From Falsiroseomonas sp044348345 (GTDB taxonomy: Bacteria > Pseudomonadota > Alphaproteobacteria > Acetobacterales > Acetobacteraceae), in the NCBI GenBank assembly GCA_044348345.1, contig JBIKSZ010000033.1, positions 1-21,813 on the forward strand: a DNA stretch of 21,813 bases, in the 5' to 3' direction. The translations under genes and the position numbers were made by a program. Shown here piece by piece: positions 9,465 to 16,261 of the stretch (within the stretch, counting starts at the first letter, position 1; every line of letters begins with the position of its first letter). A model generated the notes under the pieces. The model had not been told where the DNA came from. It searched no databases and saw only the letters and a list, made by a program, of their open reading frames with translations.

Positions 9465-10418
9465 TCAGCCCCAGGGGTTTCTGCGCCCTTGCTCGCCCCA
9501 GGGCCTGGAAGCAACGCGCGGCGGGGTGGCCGGGATGCGCGACGAAGACGACGGCGGCGGCGGCCCCATGCGGGCGGCCAGTTCCTCCAGCGCCGCGACG
9601 CGGTTCGCGGTGGCGGGATGGGTGGAGAACAGCCCATCCATGCGCAGCCCCGACAGCGGGTTGATGATGAACACATGCGCGCTGGCCGGGTTGGCCTCGG
9701 CCGCCTCGTTCACCCGTCCCTGCTTGTTGGCTTCCAGCCGCTGCAGCGCAGAGGCCAGGCCGCGCGGATCGCCGGCGATCTCGGCGCCGATCCGGTCGGC
9801 CTCGTATTCGCGCGACCGGCTGACGGCCAGCTGCACGATCATCGCCGCGATGGGGGCGAGGATGACCAGCAGAATCAGCCCGATCGGGCCGAAGGGGTTG
9901 GATTGCCCGTTGCCGCCGCGGCCGCGGAACATGAAGCCGAACTGCGCCAGCATGCCGATGGCGCCCGCGAGCGTCGCGGTGATGGTCATGATCAGCGTGT
10001 CGCGGTTTTTGATATGCGCCAGCTCATGCGCGATGACGCCGGCCACCTCGCGCTCGCTCATCAGGTCGAGCAAGCCGGTGTTGACGGCGACCGCCCCCTT
10101 CTCCGGGTTGCGGCCGGTGGCGAAGGCGTTGGGCTGGTTCTCGTGGATCACGTACAGCTTGGGCATGGGAATGCCGGCGCGGGTGGCGAGTGCGGCCGTC
10201 ATCTCATACAGCCGCGGCGCATCCTGCGGCCCGATCGGCTGCGCGTTGTGCATCCGGAGCACCACGCGGTCGCTGTTCCACCAGGCGAAGACATTCATCC
10301 CGCAGGCGAGGAGGAAGGCCATGACCATCCCCTGCTCGCCCCCGATGGCGAAGCCGACAGCGGCAAAGAGGGCGGTGAGACCCGCCAACAGCAAGGCGGT
10401 GCGGATGTAGCCTGACAT
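9465..10418 (-). CDS. htpX: Membrane zinc metalloprotease HtpX
   Basis: M48-family inner-membrane metalloprotease that degrades misfolded membrane proteins, with the active site facing the cytoplasm. It has 317 residues. Two N-terminal membrane helices (about 5-25 and 30-46) precede the protease domain. The zinc motif HELAH is at about 131-135, with a third ligand Glu in SREYEADRIG at about 204-206. Two more hydrophobic segments lie between them. The C-terminal STHPATANRVAALEELA is characteristic of the family, and the tail is Pro/Ser-rich. ATG 10418 is preceded by GGGAG with a 9-nt spacer; ATG 10445 is a weaker alternative. The gene is divergent from the SDHAF4-like gene with a 65-bp shared upstream region. 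Clustering of htpX, rsmB and DUF1674 genes is common in related alphaproteobacteria, as I recall. Confidence 0.95.
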   Translation of the reverse strand: MSGYIRTALLLAGLTALFAAVGFAIGGEQGMVMAFLLACGMNVFAWWNSDRVVLRMHNAQPIGPQDAPRLYEMTAALATRAGIPMPKLYVIHENQPNAFATGRNPEKGAVAVNTGLLDLMSEREVAGVIAHELAHIKNRDTLIMTITATLAGAIGMLAQFGFMFRGRGGNGQSNPFGPIGLILLVILAPIAAMIVQLAVSRSREYEADRIGAEIAGDPRGLASALQRLEANKQGRVNEAAEANPASAHVFIINPLSGLRMDGLFSTHPATANRVAALEELAARMGPPPPSSSSRIPATPPRVASRPWGEQGRRNPWG

Positions 10419-10483
10419 GATCGCACGCTCCCGTCTGGCCGCCATGCGCGTTCATCGCGCGACATGGACGATGGAGATACTAG

Positions 10484-10792
10484 ATGTGGGGAATGACCAT
10501 GCCTGACGACAACGGTCCGGATGCACGCCGGGCCCAGATCCCGATCCCGCCCGACCAGCCGGGCACGCCCCAGCCCGGCCGCCCGGTGCCCGAGCCCGCC
10601 CACGGGCCGAGCCAGCCGCCGCCGGCCATCGAGCCGCCTTTGCCGGGCGAGAAGATCCCCCCCGCCGGCGACCCGCCGCAGGAGCAGCCGCTGCGCCAGA
10701 AGGAGGTTGCCAAGGAAGTTGGGGGCCCCAGCGGGCCTGAGCCCACGCGCTATGGCGATTGGGAGCGGAAGGGCCGCGTCAGCGACTTCTGA
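10484..10792 (+). CDS. DUF1674 / SDHAF4-like succinate dehydrogenase assembly factor
   Basis: Small 102-residue protein whose last 25 residues carry the DUF1674/SDHAF4 signature EVGGPSGPEPTRYGDWERKG followed by RVSDF. In mitochondria SDHAF4 binds flavinylated SDHA and promotes its assembly into complex II; the same role is inferred here. The N-terminal 75 residues are Pro-rich and probably disordered (PPDQPGTPQPGRPVPEP), longer than the conserved module needs. Three in-frame ATGs compete: 10484 (GGAG at 10473-10476, 7-nt spacer), 10493 and 10499 (GGGGA just upstream). I list the longest. The conserved part is unaffected by that choice. Confidence 0.88.
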   Translation: MWGMTMPDDNGPDARRAQIPIPPDQPGTPQPGRPVPEPAHGPSQPPPAIEPPLPGEKIPPAGDPPQEQPLRQKEVAKEVGGPSGPEPTRYGDWERKGRVSDF

Positions 10793-10836
10793 GTGGGCGC
10801 GACAGATCGTGTCGCGCGAATCGGCGCGGGCGGCGC

Positions 10837-11018
10837 GAACATGATTGTGGGTCGAAAGCCCTGGAACCCCAAGGGCTTGTGGCCCGCCGAGTCGCGACTC
10901 GGGCGCGACTCGGCGCGCCGAAATGGAACGCTCTTGTGGGCGAAAAGCTGAGCTACCCCAACAGCTTGTGGTCCAGCCGCGGCGCGCGGCCGTCAGCGAT
11001 TCGTTCGCGCGACTCGGG
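10837..11018 (+). repeat. Tandem structured units A and B, 89-nt period, with compensatory stem changes
   Basis: Unit A starts at 10837 and unit B at 10926, both with GAAC. Both carry TTGTGGG (10845-10851; 10934-10940), then an A-rich CGAAA, then a 6-bp stem with an 11-nt loop ending ACCCCAA, then TGTGG. Stem A is AAGCCC/GGGCTT (10856-10861, 10873-10878). Stem B is AAGCTG/CAGCTT (10945-10950, 10962-10967). Two of six pairs differ and both remain paired. CGCGACTCGGG follows in each unit (10893-10903; 11008-11018). A weaker third similarity begins at GAAAAG 11029. Pairing is strand-symmetric, so the strand given is only the orientation used here; conserved loop with changed stem argues for a selected RNA or DNA fold. 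Confidence 0.6.
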
Positions 11019-11063
11019 CCAGGTGACTGAAAAGACTGGACTCCCAAAGGCGCCTGCAGGGCT

Positions 11064-11099
11064 CCGATTCACGTCCCGTTCCAAACCGGGGCGAATCGG
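11064..11099. repeat. Hairpin downstream of the tandem units
   Basis: CCGATTC (11064-11070) pairs with GAATCGG (11093-11099). Inside, CCCG (11075-11078) pairs with CGGG (11087-11090) around an 8-nt loop TTCCAAAC, with a 2-nt bulge between the stems. It could end a transcript from the repeats or be part of the same fold. No T-tract follows. Confidence 0.45.
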
Positions 11100-11129
11100 G
11101 AATATCACGCCGGGCTAACGAGCGGCCCC

Positions 11130-11167
11130 GCGACAGCGTGATCCACTTTCGTGGATCACGCTGTCGC
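11130..11167. repeat. Perfect 17-bp palindrome with TTTC loop
   Basis: GCGACAGCGTGATCCAC (11130-11146) and GTGGATCACGCTGTCGC (11151-11167) pair fully around TTTC. It lies 49 bp beyond the end of the MFS transporter gene. The same TTTC loop occurs in the palindrome at 16210-16261. It resembles the intergenic palindromes common in alphaproteobacteria, and could act as a terminator hairpin for the minus-strand gene. Confidence 0.8.
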
Positions 11168-11216
11168 CTCTGTCCCAGCGGCTGTTTCACCGCTACGGCG
11201 ATTCCGCCCTCGCGGA

Positions 11217-12389
11217 TCAGACGCCAGGCCGTGCCGGGGCCTGCCGCGCCAGGCCCAGCGCCAGCGCCAAAAGCCCCGCCGCCGCCAGCAGCAGGCTCGG
11301 CGTCGGGCCGATCAGCGCCCAGCCCAACCCTAGCGCCACCGGCCCGAGCGACTGGCCGAGGAAGAAGCAGAAGGCATGCAGCGCCACCGCGCTGCCGCGG
11401 GCCTGCGGCACCAGCTCCGTCACCCGGGTCTGGATGGCGGAATGGATCATGTAGAAGCCGAGGCCCAGCAGCAGGCAGGTGGCGGCCAGCGCGGTCACGA
11501 CCGGCAGCAGCGCCAGCCCCGCGATGCCGAGCGAGGCCATCCCGCCCCCCAGCGCCACCACCCCACCTTGGCCGAAGCGGCGGAGCATCCAGGGCGCCAG
11601 CGCGCCGAACAGGAAGCCGCCGGCGGCGAAGCCGGCGAGCGCCACGCCCGCTTCCGCCGTGCCGCCGAGGCCCCGCTCGATCAGCAGCGGCGCCACGAAG
11701 GGGAAGACGCCGAAGACCAGCGCGCCCTCGATGAAGACCGTGGCGTAGAGAATCCGCGCCGCCCGCAAGCCGAGAATGGCGCGGTAGCGCGCCAGCGCCT
11801 CGGCGAGGTTCACTCGGCTGCCCGACGGCAGCTGGTCGCGCCCGCGCAGCGTCAGCACCGCGGCCAGCGTGACCGCGGCGCAGACCAGCAGCACGCTCCG
11901 CCAGCCGAAGACCGGCGCGACGAAGACCGCGAGCAGCCCGCCAGCGGCAGACCCCGTGAGCCCCGCCACCAGCAGGCGCGACAGCGCGACCTGCCGCTTC
12001 TCGATCGGCACCAGGTCGCCGACCAGCGCGATGGCGAGCGGAAACACGCCGCCCGCCGCGGCGCCGGCCAGCACCCGCATCACGGATAATGAGAACAGGT
12101 CGGGCGCCGCCGCCGAGACCAGCAGCGTCAGCGCCAGCAGCACGAGGCAGGCACGGATGACGCGGCGCTTGCCGATGGCGTCACCAACCGGCCCCAGCAC
12201 CGGCTGGACCAGCGCATAGGGCAGGGCATAGGCGGTGCCGAGGAGGGCAACGGTCGCCGCCGCCACGCCGAATTCCGCGCCGATCTCGGCGACCAGCGGA
12301 TCGAGTGCGCGCCCCGCAAGGACTGAGGCGCAGGCCGCAAGGCCAAGGGTGAGGATCAGGCGTCGCGTGGGGTCGGGCGGGGCGGCCAT
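11217..12389 (-). CDS. Major facilitator superfamily transporter (DHA1-like efflux)
   Basis: Integral membrane secondary transporter, 390 residues, with about 12 hydrophobic segments in two six-helix halves. The MFS loop 2-3 signature appears as GPVGDAIGKRRVI at about residues 66-78. A helix 5-like segment (LLVAGLTGSAAGGLLAVFVAPVFGWRSVLLV) fits drug/proton antiporters of the DHA1 group, related to sugar or multidrug efflux proteins. The substrate is unknown. ATG 12389 has GGAGG about 14 nt upstream, rather far, but no better start is evident. It is followed on the minus strand by a perfect palindrome and preceded by the TctC-like gene 78 bp away in the same direction, so co-transcription is possible though the functions are not obviously linked. 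Confidence 0.88.
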   Translation of the reverse strand: MAAPPDPTRRLILTLGLAACASVLAGRALDPLVAEIGAEFGVAAATVALLGTAYALPYALVQPVLGPVGDAIGKRRVIRACLVLLALTLLVSAAAPDLFSLSVMRVLAGAAAGGVFPLAIALVGDLVPIEKRQVALSRLLVAGLTGSAAGGLLAVFVAPVFGWRSVLLVCAAVTLAAVLTLRGRDQLPSGSRVNLAEALARYRAILGLRAARILYATVFIEGALVFGVFPFVAPLLIERGLGGTAEAGVALAGFAAGGFLFGALAPWMLRRFGQGGVVALGGGMASLGIAGLALLPVVTALAATCLLLGLGFYMIHSAIQTRVTELVPQARGSAVALHAFCFFLGQSLGPVALGLGWALIGPTPSLLLAAAGLLALALGLARQAPARPGV

Positions 12390-12467
12390 GCGGTGCCGAT
12401 GTGCCTCCGCACCGCCGGATGCGCAATGCGCCTTGGCAGGCGGAACGGCCCGCCAGCGACGACCGCG

Positions 12468-13448
12468 CTATTCGATCCGCAGGTTCAGCCGCGCGACGAG
12501 CTCGCGCTCTAGGGCGGCGCGGCGCGCCACGAAGTCGGTGAACTGCGCGGTGTCGAGATACACCAGCGGCATGTCGAAGCGATCGCGGACGCGCGTGTTC
12601 TCCTCGCTCATCAGCGCAGCCTTGAAGCCGTCATGCAGGATGCGGACGATGCCCGGGTCCATCCGCGGCGGGCCGCTCAGCCCGTAATTAGAGGTCACCA
12701 CCAGATCGTCATGGCCCGACGCCTCGCGCAGCGTCGGCACCTGGGCGAAGCGCTCAATGCGCTCGCCGGTCCAGACATTGAGCAGGCGCATCTGGCCGGC
12801 CTGCACGGGGCCGGCCCAGACCGAGCTCTCGGCAATGACGTTCACCGCGCCGGAGAGCACGCCCTGCAGCGCCTCCGCCCCGCCGCGATAGGGGACATGG
12901 GTCCATTCGATCCGCTCGCGCGCGGCGAGGTCTTCCATCGTCAGATGCGGCGTCGTGCCAATGCCGGCGGTGGCGTAGGTGACGCTGCCCGGGTTGCGGC
13001 GGGAGGCGGCGACGAGATCGGCGAGGCTGTGGAACGGGCTGTCGGCGCGCACCGCCATGCCGAAGAGCCAGCCGGTCAGGCCGATGATGTGGGTGAAGTC
13101 GGTCGTCACGTCCCAGTTCGCCTCGCGCGTCATGAAGGGACGGCGGATCATGGTCAGGTGCATCTGGCCGATGGTGTAGCCATCCGGCCGCGCCTCGCGG
13201 GCCAGCAGGTTGGCGTGCAGCGTGCCGCCGGCGCCGGCGCGGTTCTCTGACACCACCGGCTGGCCGAAGGCGCGCGCGGCCTGCTCGGCCAGGCTGCGCA
13301 GCTGGGTGTCGGAGCTGCCGCCCGGCGCCCAGGGGACGATCATGCGGATCGGCCGCTCGGGGAAGCGCCCCTGGGCAAGGGCGAGCCTCGGCAGGGCGAA
13401 GACGGCGGCACTGGCGAGCAGCGCGGCGCGACGAGTCGGATGAAGCAT
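12468..13448 (-). CDS. Tripartite tricarboxylate transporter substrate-binding protein (TctC/Bug family)
   Basis: Periplasmic solute-binding protein, 326 residues, of the Bug/TctC family that captures carboxylates and hands them to TctA/TctB transporters. A signal peptide covers about 1-25: TRRAALLASAAV with a twin-Arg pair (possibly Tat), a hydrophobic core, and a cleavage-like ALA before Gln26. The mature protein shows family features: RFPERPIRMIVPWAPGGSSDTQLR, VVSENRAGAGGTLHANLLAREARPDGYT, and VTYATAGIGTTPHLTMEDLA. ATG 13448 follows AGGGGGG at close spacing. No tctA or tctB lies in the window. Bug proteins are hugely expanded in Acetobacteraceae and Burkholderiales, often as orphans, so the ligand cannot be assigned. 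The 104-bp stretch to acs (13449-13552) shows no gene. Confidence 0.92.
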   Translation of the reverse strand: MLHPTRRAALLASAAVFALPRLALAQGRFPERPIRMIVPWAPGGSSDTQLRSLAEQAARAFGQPVVSENRAGAGGTLHANLLAREARPDGYTIGQMHLTMIRRPFMTREANWDVTTDFTHIIGLTGWLFGMAVRADSPFHSLADLVAASRRNPGSVTYATAGIGTTPHLTMEDLAARERIEWTHVPYRGGAEALQGVLSGAVNVIAESSVWAGPVQAGQMRLLNVWTGERIERFAQVPTLREASGHDDLVVTSNYGLSGPPRMDPGIVRILHDGFKAALMSEENTRVRDRFDMPLVYLDTAQFTDFVARRAALERELVARLNLRIE

Positions 13449-13552
13449 GGAACCCCCCTGTCTAGTCGGCAGAGGAGGGCTAGCAAATCGTCATGAAAGT
13501 GGCGTGACAGGCGGATGCAGGCCGCATGACAGCCCGCACCCGCCTTGCCTGC

Positions 13553-15496
13553 TCACCCCACGCGGTTGTCGATCAGCTCCTGCACCACCGCCGGGTCCGC
13601 CAGCGTCGAGGTGTCGCCCAGCCCTTCGGTCTCGTTGGCAGCGATCTTGCGCAGGATGCGGCGCATGATCTTGCCCGAACGCGTCTTCGGCAGGCCCGGC
13701 GCCCACTGGATCGCATCGGGTGCTGCAATCGGGCCGATCTCCTTCCGCACCCAGGCCACCAGCTCCTTGCGCAGCGCATCCGTCGGCTCCTCGCCGGTCT
13801 TCAGCGTGACGTAGCAGTAGATGCCCTGGCCCTTCAGGTCGTGCGGCATGCCGACCACCGCGGCCTCGGCGACCTTCGGATGCGCCACCAGCGCGCTTTC
13901 GATCTCGGCCGTGCCCATGCGGTGGCCGGAGACGTTGATGACATCGTCCACGCGGCCAGTGATCCAGTAATAGCCATCCGCATCGCGGCGCGCGCCGTCA
14001 CCGGTGAAATACATGCCCTTGAACGTCGAGAAGTAGGTCTGGCCGAACCGCTCATGGTCGCCATAGATCGTGCGCATCTGGCCGGGCCAGCTGTCGAGCA
14101 GCACGAGGTTCCCTTCCGCCGCCCCCTCGATGATCTTGCCCTCGGCATCCACCAGCGCCGGCTTCACGCCGGGCAGCGGCAGCGTGGCGGAACCCGGCTT
14201 CTGCGCGATCGCGCCGGGCAGCGGGGAGATCAGGATCCCGCCCGTCTCGGTCTGCCACCAGGTATCCACGATCGGGCAGCGCTCATCGCCGACATTCCGG
14301 TAGTACCAGAGCCAGGCTTCCGGATTGATCGGCTCGCCCACGGAGCCGAGGATGCGGAGCGATTTGCGGCTGGTCTTCTTCACCGGCGCCTCGCCATCGC
14401 GCATCAGCGCGCGGATCGCGGTGGGCGCGGTGTAGAAGATGTTGACCTGGTGCTTGTCCACCACTTCCCAGAAGCGGGAGACGGTCGGGTAGTTCGGCAC
14501 GCCTTCGAACATCAGCGTCGTCGCGCCATTCGCGAGCGGGCCGTAGACGATGTAGGTGTGGCCCGTGACCCAGCCGACATCGGCCGTGCACCAGTAGATC
14601 TCACCGGGGCGATAGTCGAAGACGTTCTGGTGCGTGAAGGACGCCCAGACCATGTAGCCGCCGGTGGTGTGCAGCACGCCCTTCGGCTTGCCCGTGGAGC
14701 CGCTGGTGTAGAGGATAAACAGCGGGTCTTCCGCACCCATCGGCTCCGGCGCGGCGGTATCGGGCAGGCCGGCGCAGGCCTCGTCCCACATCAGGTCGCG
14801 GCCCGCCTGCATCGGCACCGCGCCGCCGGTGTTCTTCGCCACGATCACATGGCGGATCGAGGGGCAGGCCTTCAGCGCCTCATCCGCATTCGTCTTCAGC
14901 GGTACCTTGCGCCCACCGCGACGGCCTTCATCGGCAGTGATCAGGATCGAGCATTCGCTGTCCTGGATGCGCGACGCGAGGCTGTCGGGCGAGAAGCCAC
15001 CGAAGACGATGGAATGCACCGCGCCGACGCGCGCGCAGGCCAGCATCGCCACCGCGGCTTCGACGATCATCGGCAGGTAGATGCAGATGCGGTCGCCCTT
15101 CTGCACGCCGAGCTTCCGCAGCGCATTCGCCAGGCGGCAGACGCGCGCGTGCAGCTCCTTGTAGGTGACCTTGGCGTCGGCGGTCGGGTCGTCGCCTTCC
15201 CAGATGATCGCGACCTGGTCGCCGCGCCCGGCCTCCACATGGCGATCGAGGCAGGAGACGGAGGCGTTCAGCACGCCATCCTCGAACCACTTGATCGAGA
15301 CCTTGCCGGAGGTCGCGCCGAAATCGACGTTCTTGATCTTGGTCGGCGCCTGCATCCAGGCGATGCGGTTCATCTCGCCGCGCCAGAAGGCGTCGGGGTC
15401 CTGCGCCGCGGCGGCGGACATGGCGCGGTACTTCGCCTGGTCCACCAGGGCCTTGGCGGCGATCTCGGGCTTCACCGCGATCAGCGTGTCGGACAT
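13553..15496 (-). CDS. acs: Acetyl-CoA synthetase (AMP-forming)
   Basis: Activates acetate to acetyl-CoA through acetyl-AMP, releasing PPi. It has 647 residues, the normal length. The N-terminal part (about 15-60) matches acetate-CoA ligases. The AMP-binding core has YTSGSTGKPKGVLHT, then VDTWWQTETGG, YFTGDGARRDADGYYWITGRVDDVINVSGHRMGTAEIES, and the C-terminal PKTRSGKIMRR. With the start at ATG 15496 the invariant Lys of SGKIMRR is residue 609. This is the Lys acetylated and switched off by Pat-type enzymes in Salmonella, so the same control is likely. ATG 15496 is preceded by GGGGAAG; ATG 15514 is a less likely alternative. A 14-bp FNR/FixK-type box sits 79 nt upstream. The PPi made could feed the two pyrophosphatases encoded earlier in the window. 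Confidence 0.97.
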   Translation of the reverse strand: MSDTLIAVKPEIAAKALVDQAKYRAMSAAAAQDPDAFWRGEMNRIAWMQAPTKIKNVDFGATSGKVSIKWFEDGVLNASVSCLDRHVEAGRGDQVAIIWEGDDPTADAKVTYKELHARVCRLANALRKLGVQKGDRICIYLPMIVEAAVAMLACARVGAVHSIVFGGFSPDSLASRIQDSECSILITADEGRRGGRKVPLKTNADEALKACPSIRHVIVAKNTGGAVPMQAGRDLMWDEACAGLPDTAAPEPMGAEDPLFILYTSGSTGKPKGVLHTTGGYMVWASFTHQNVFDYRPGEIYWCTADVGWVTGHTYIVYGPLANGATTLMFEGVPNYPTVSRFWEVVDKHQVNIFYTAPTAIRALMRDGEAPVKKTSRKSLRILGSVGEPINPEAWLWYYRNVGDERCPIVDTWWQTETGGILISPLPGAIAQKPGSATLPLPGVKPALVDAEGKIIEGAAEGNLVLLDSWPGQMRTIYGDHERFGQTYFSTFKGMYFTGDGARRDADGYYWITGRVDDVINVSGHRMGTAEIESALVAHPKVAEAAVVGMPHDLKGQGIYCYVTLKTGEEPTDALRKELVAWVRKEIGPIAAPDAIQWAPGLPKTRSGKIMRRILRKIAANETEGLGDTSTLADPAVVQELIDNRVG

Positions 15497-15546
15497 GCGT
15501 GCGCTTCCCCACATGGAACCACCGGGCCTCTCAGCGGGCCCGGGTC

Positions 15547-15552
15547 TCTATC
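15547..15552 (-). promoter_or_regulatory. Candidate acs -10 element
   Basis: On the minus strand GATAGA (15552-15547) is a weak -10 hexamer. If transcription starts at 15540, this hexamer spans -12 to -7 and the upstream FNR-type box is centred at -41.5, the standard class II spacing. The leader to ATG 15496 would be 44 nt. Confidence 0.4.
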
Positions 15553-15574
15553 GGGGGCAATGGGGCACACGGCC

Positions 15575-15588
15575 TTGACGTGCGTCAA
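15575..15588 (-). promoter_or_regulatory. FNR/FixK-type binding site upstream of acs
   Basis: TTGACGTGCGTCAA is a perfect 14-bp dyad of the form TTGAC-N4-GTCAA, matching the Crp/Fnr-superfamily FNR/FixK consensus TTGAY-N4-RTCAA. Its centre at 15581.5 is 85 bp upstream of the acs start. The only other nearby gene reads away from it, so acs is the likely target. It predicts control by oxygen or redox state. Confidence 0.6.
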
Positions 15589-15617
15589 CCGGGGCGAGCG
15601 GGGGATCGCGCAGCGGT

Positions 15618-15644
15618 GCGGGGGGCCGCATCGCGACCCCCCGC
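15618..15644 (-). terminator. Possible hairpin terminator of the Ala/Pro/Gln-rich gene
   Basis: GCGGGGGG (15618-15625) and CCCCCCGC (15637-15644) form an 8-bp GC stem with an 11-nt loop. It lies 30 nt past the stop codon of the minus-strand gene above it. No T-tract follows, so it is only a candidate. Confidence 0.4.
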
Positions 15645-15674
15645 CCGTGACGTCGTTTCGGCGTCAGCCGCGCG

Positions 15675-16001
15675 TCAGTTGGTGGCGCGCGGCGCCTGGC
15701 CCTGGGGCTGGGCCGGCCTCGGCGCCTGGGCCTGGGCGGGCGCGGCCGGGGTGGCCGGCTGGGCGCGGGGCGCACCCTGCACCTGGGCCGGGGCCGGCGC
15801 CTGGGCGGCCGGGCGCTGCGCCGGCTGGGCCTGGGTGACGGCACCGCCCGGGTTGGCCGGGGTGGCGGCCGCCGCCGAGCGGGCGGCGCTCGCGCCGGCC
15901 GCGGCGGGGGCCGTCCCCTGGGTGCTCCCTTGGGCCAGGGCCGGGGCGATCATCACGGCGGAGATCGCGGCAGCAAGCGAAAGGCGAGACAGGTAGCGCA
16001 T
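15675..16001 (-). CDS. Secreted Ala/Pro/Gln-rich low-complexity protein
   Basis: Unrecognised 108-residue protein. A clear signal peptide covers 1-23 (MRYLSRLSLAAAISAVMIA then PALA before Gln24). The mature part is almost only Ala, Pro, Gln, Gly and Arg, with irregular PAQ and QAP units (for example RPAAQAPAPAQVQGAP) and no folded domain. ATG 16001 is preceded by AGGAGG with a 5-nt spacer, the best ribosome binding site in the window, which makes translation credible. Such chains are found as flexible periplasmic or cell-surface linkers, but no function can be assigned. The GC-rich repeats in the DNA are prone to length change. Confidence 0.75.
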   Translation of the reverse strand: MRYLSRLSLAAAISAVMIAPALAQGSTQGTAPAAAGASAARSAAAATPANPGGAVTQAQPAQRPAAQAPAPAQVQGAPRAQPATPAAPAQAQAPRPAQPQGQAPRATN

Positions 16002-16155
16002 CGGGTCCTCCTCTTGGGTTCGAGCGCAAGAAGAAGATTGGCCATGCGGCATGGCGTGGCTTTGGTGGTGCCGAGGTATCTTCGCGGCGTCTGCGGCGGC
16101 GCCGCGGCGGCGATGGCGGGATGAAGGCGGCGGGGCTGGCCCGCCACATTATGGC

Positions 16156-16197
16156 CTAGAGCACGCTGCGTTCATACGAACGCAGCTCGTGCTCTAG
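16156..16197. repeat. CTAGAGCA-type palindrome 1
   Basis: CTAGAGCACG (16156-16165) pairs with CGTGCTCTAG (16188-16197), and CTGCGTTC (16166-16173) pairs with GAACGCAG (16178-16185). A 2-nt CT bulge interrupts the stem, and the loop is ATAC. It shares its CTAGAGCA end and TGCGTTC core with the next palindrome 12 bp away. Confidence 0.85.
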
Positions 16198-16209
16198 AAG
16201 TTATTGATT

Positions 16210-16261
16210 CTAGAGCAAGAAATGCGTTCAGATGTTTCCATCTGAACGCATATTGCTCTAG
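16210..16261. repeat. CTAGAGCA-type palindrome 2
   Basis: CTAGAGCAA (16210-16218) pairs with TTGCTCTAG (16253-16261), and ATGCGTTCAGATG (16222-16234) pairs with CATCTGAACGCAT (16239-16251) around a TTTC loop. A GAA/A internal loop separates the two stems. Its right end includes the TAG stop codon of the Rieske protein gene, so it is also that gene's first downstream hairpin. Confidence 0.85.

Larger units (their letters stand above)
10793..11216. other. 424-bp non-coding region with structured repeats
   Basis: No convincing coding sequence was found: short open frames here are Arg-rich and lack ribosome binding sites. In order it holds a GCGACAGATCGTGTCGC inverted repeat (10799-10815), two 89-nt-spaced structured units, a long hairpin at 11064-11099, and a perfect 17-bp palindrome at 11130-11167. 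No tRNA fold was recognised. Confidence 0.7.

Noticed and set aside
10419..10520. A heat-shock (sigma-32 type) promoter for htpX: CCCCACAT on the minus strand with GTTGTC upstream
   Set aside because: The -10 part is close, but the -35 matches only half of CTTGAA and the 16-bp spacing is too long, so it is not supported.
11029..11099. A tRNA-like sequence (GACTCCCAAAGGC then a hairpin)
   Set aside because: No acceptor stem, D-arm or GGTTCGA T-loop can be fitted; better seen as a degenerate third repeat unit and a hairpin.
10759..11118. A 119-codon plus-strand frame across the structured non-coding region
   Set aside because: It runs through hairpins and overlaps the SDHAF4-like gene, lacks a ribosome binding site, and shows no domain. 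The conserved stem-loops explain the region better.
13526..15838. A 770-codon plus-strand open frame across acs
   Set aside because: Antisense to acs, which has every expected motif; the composition is that of a shadow.
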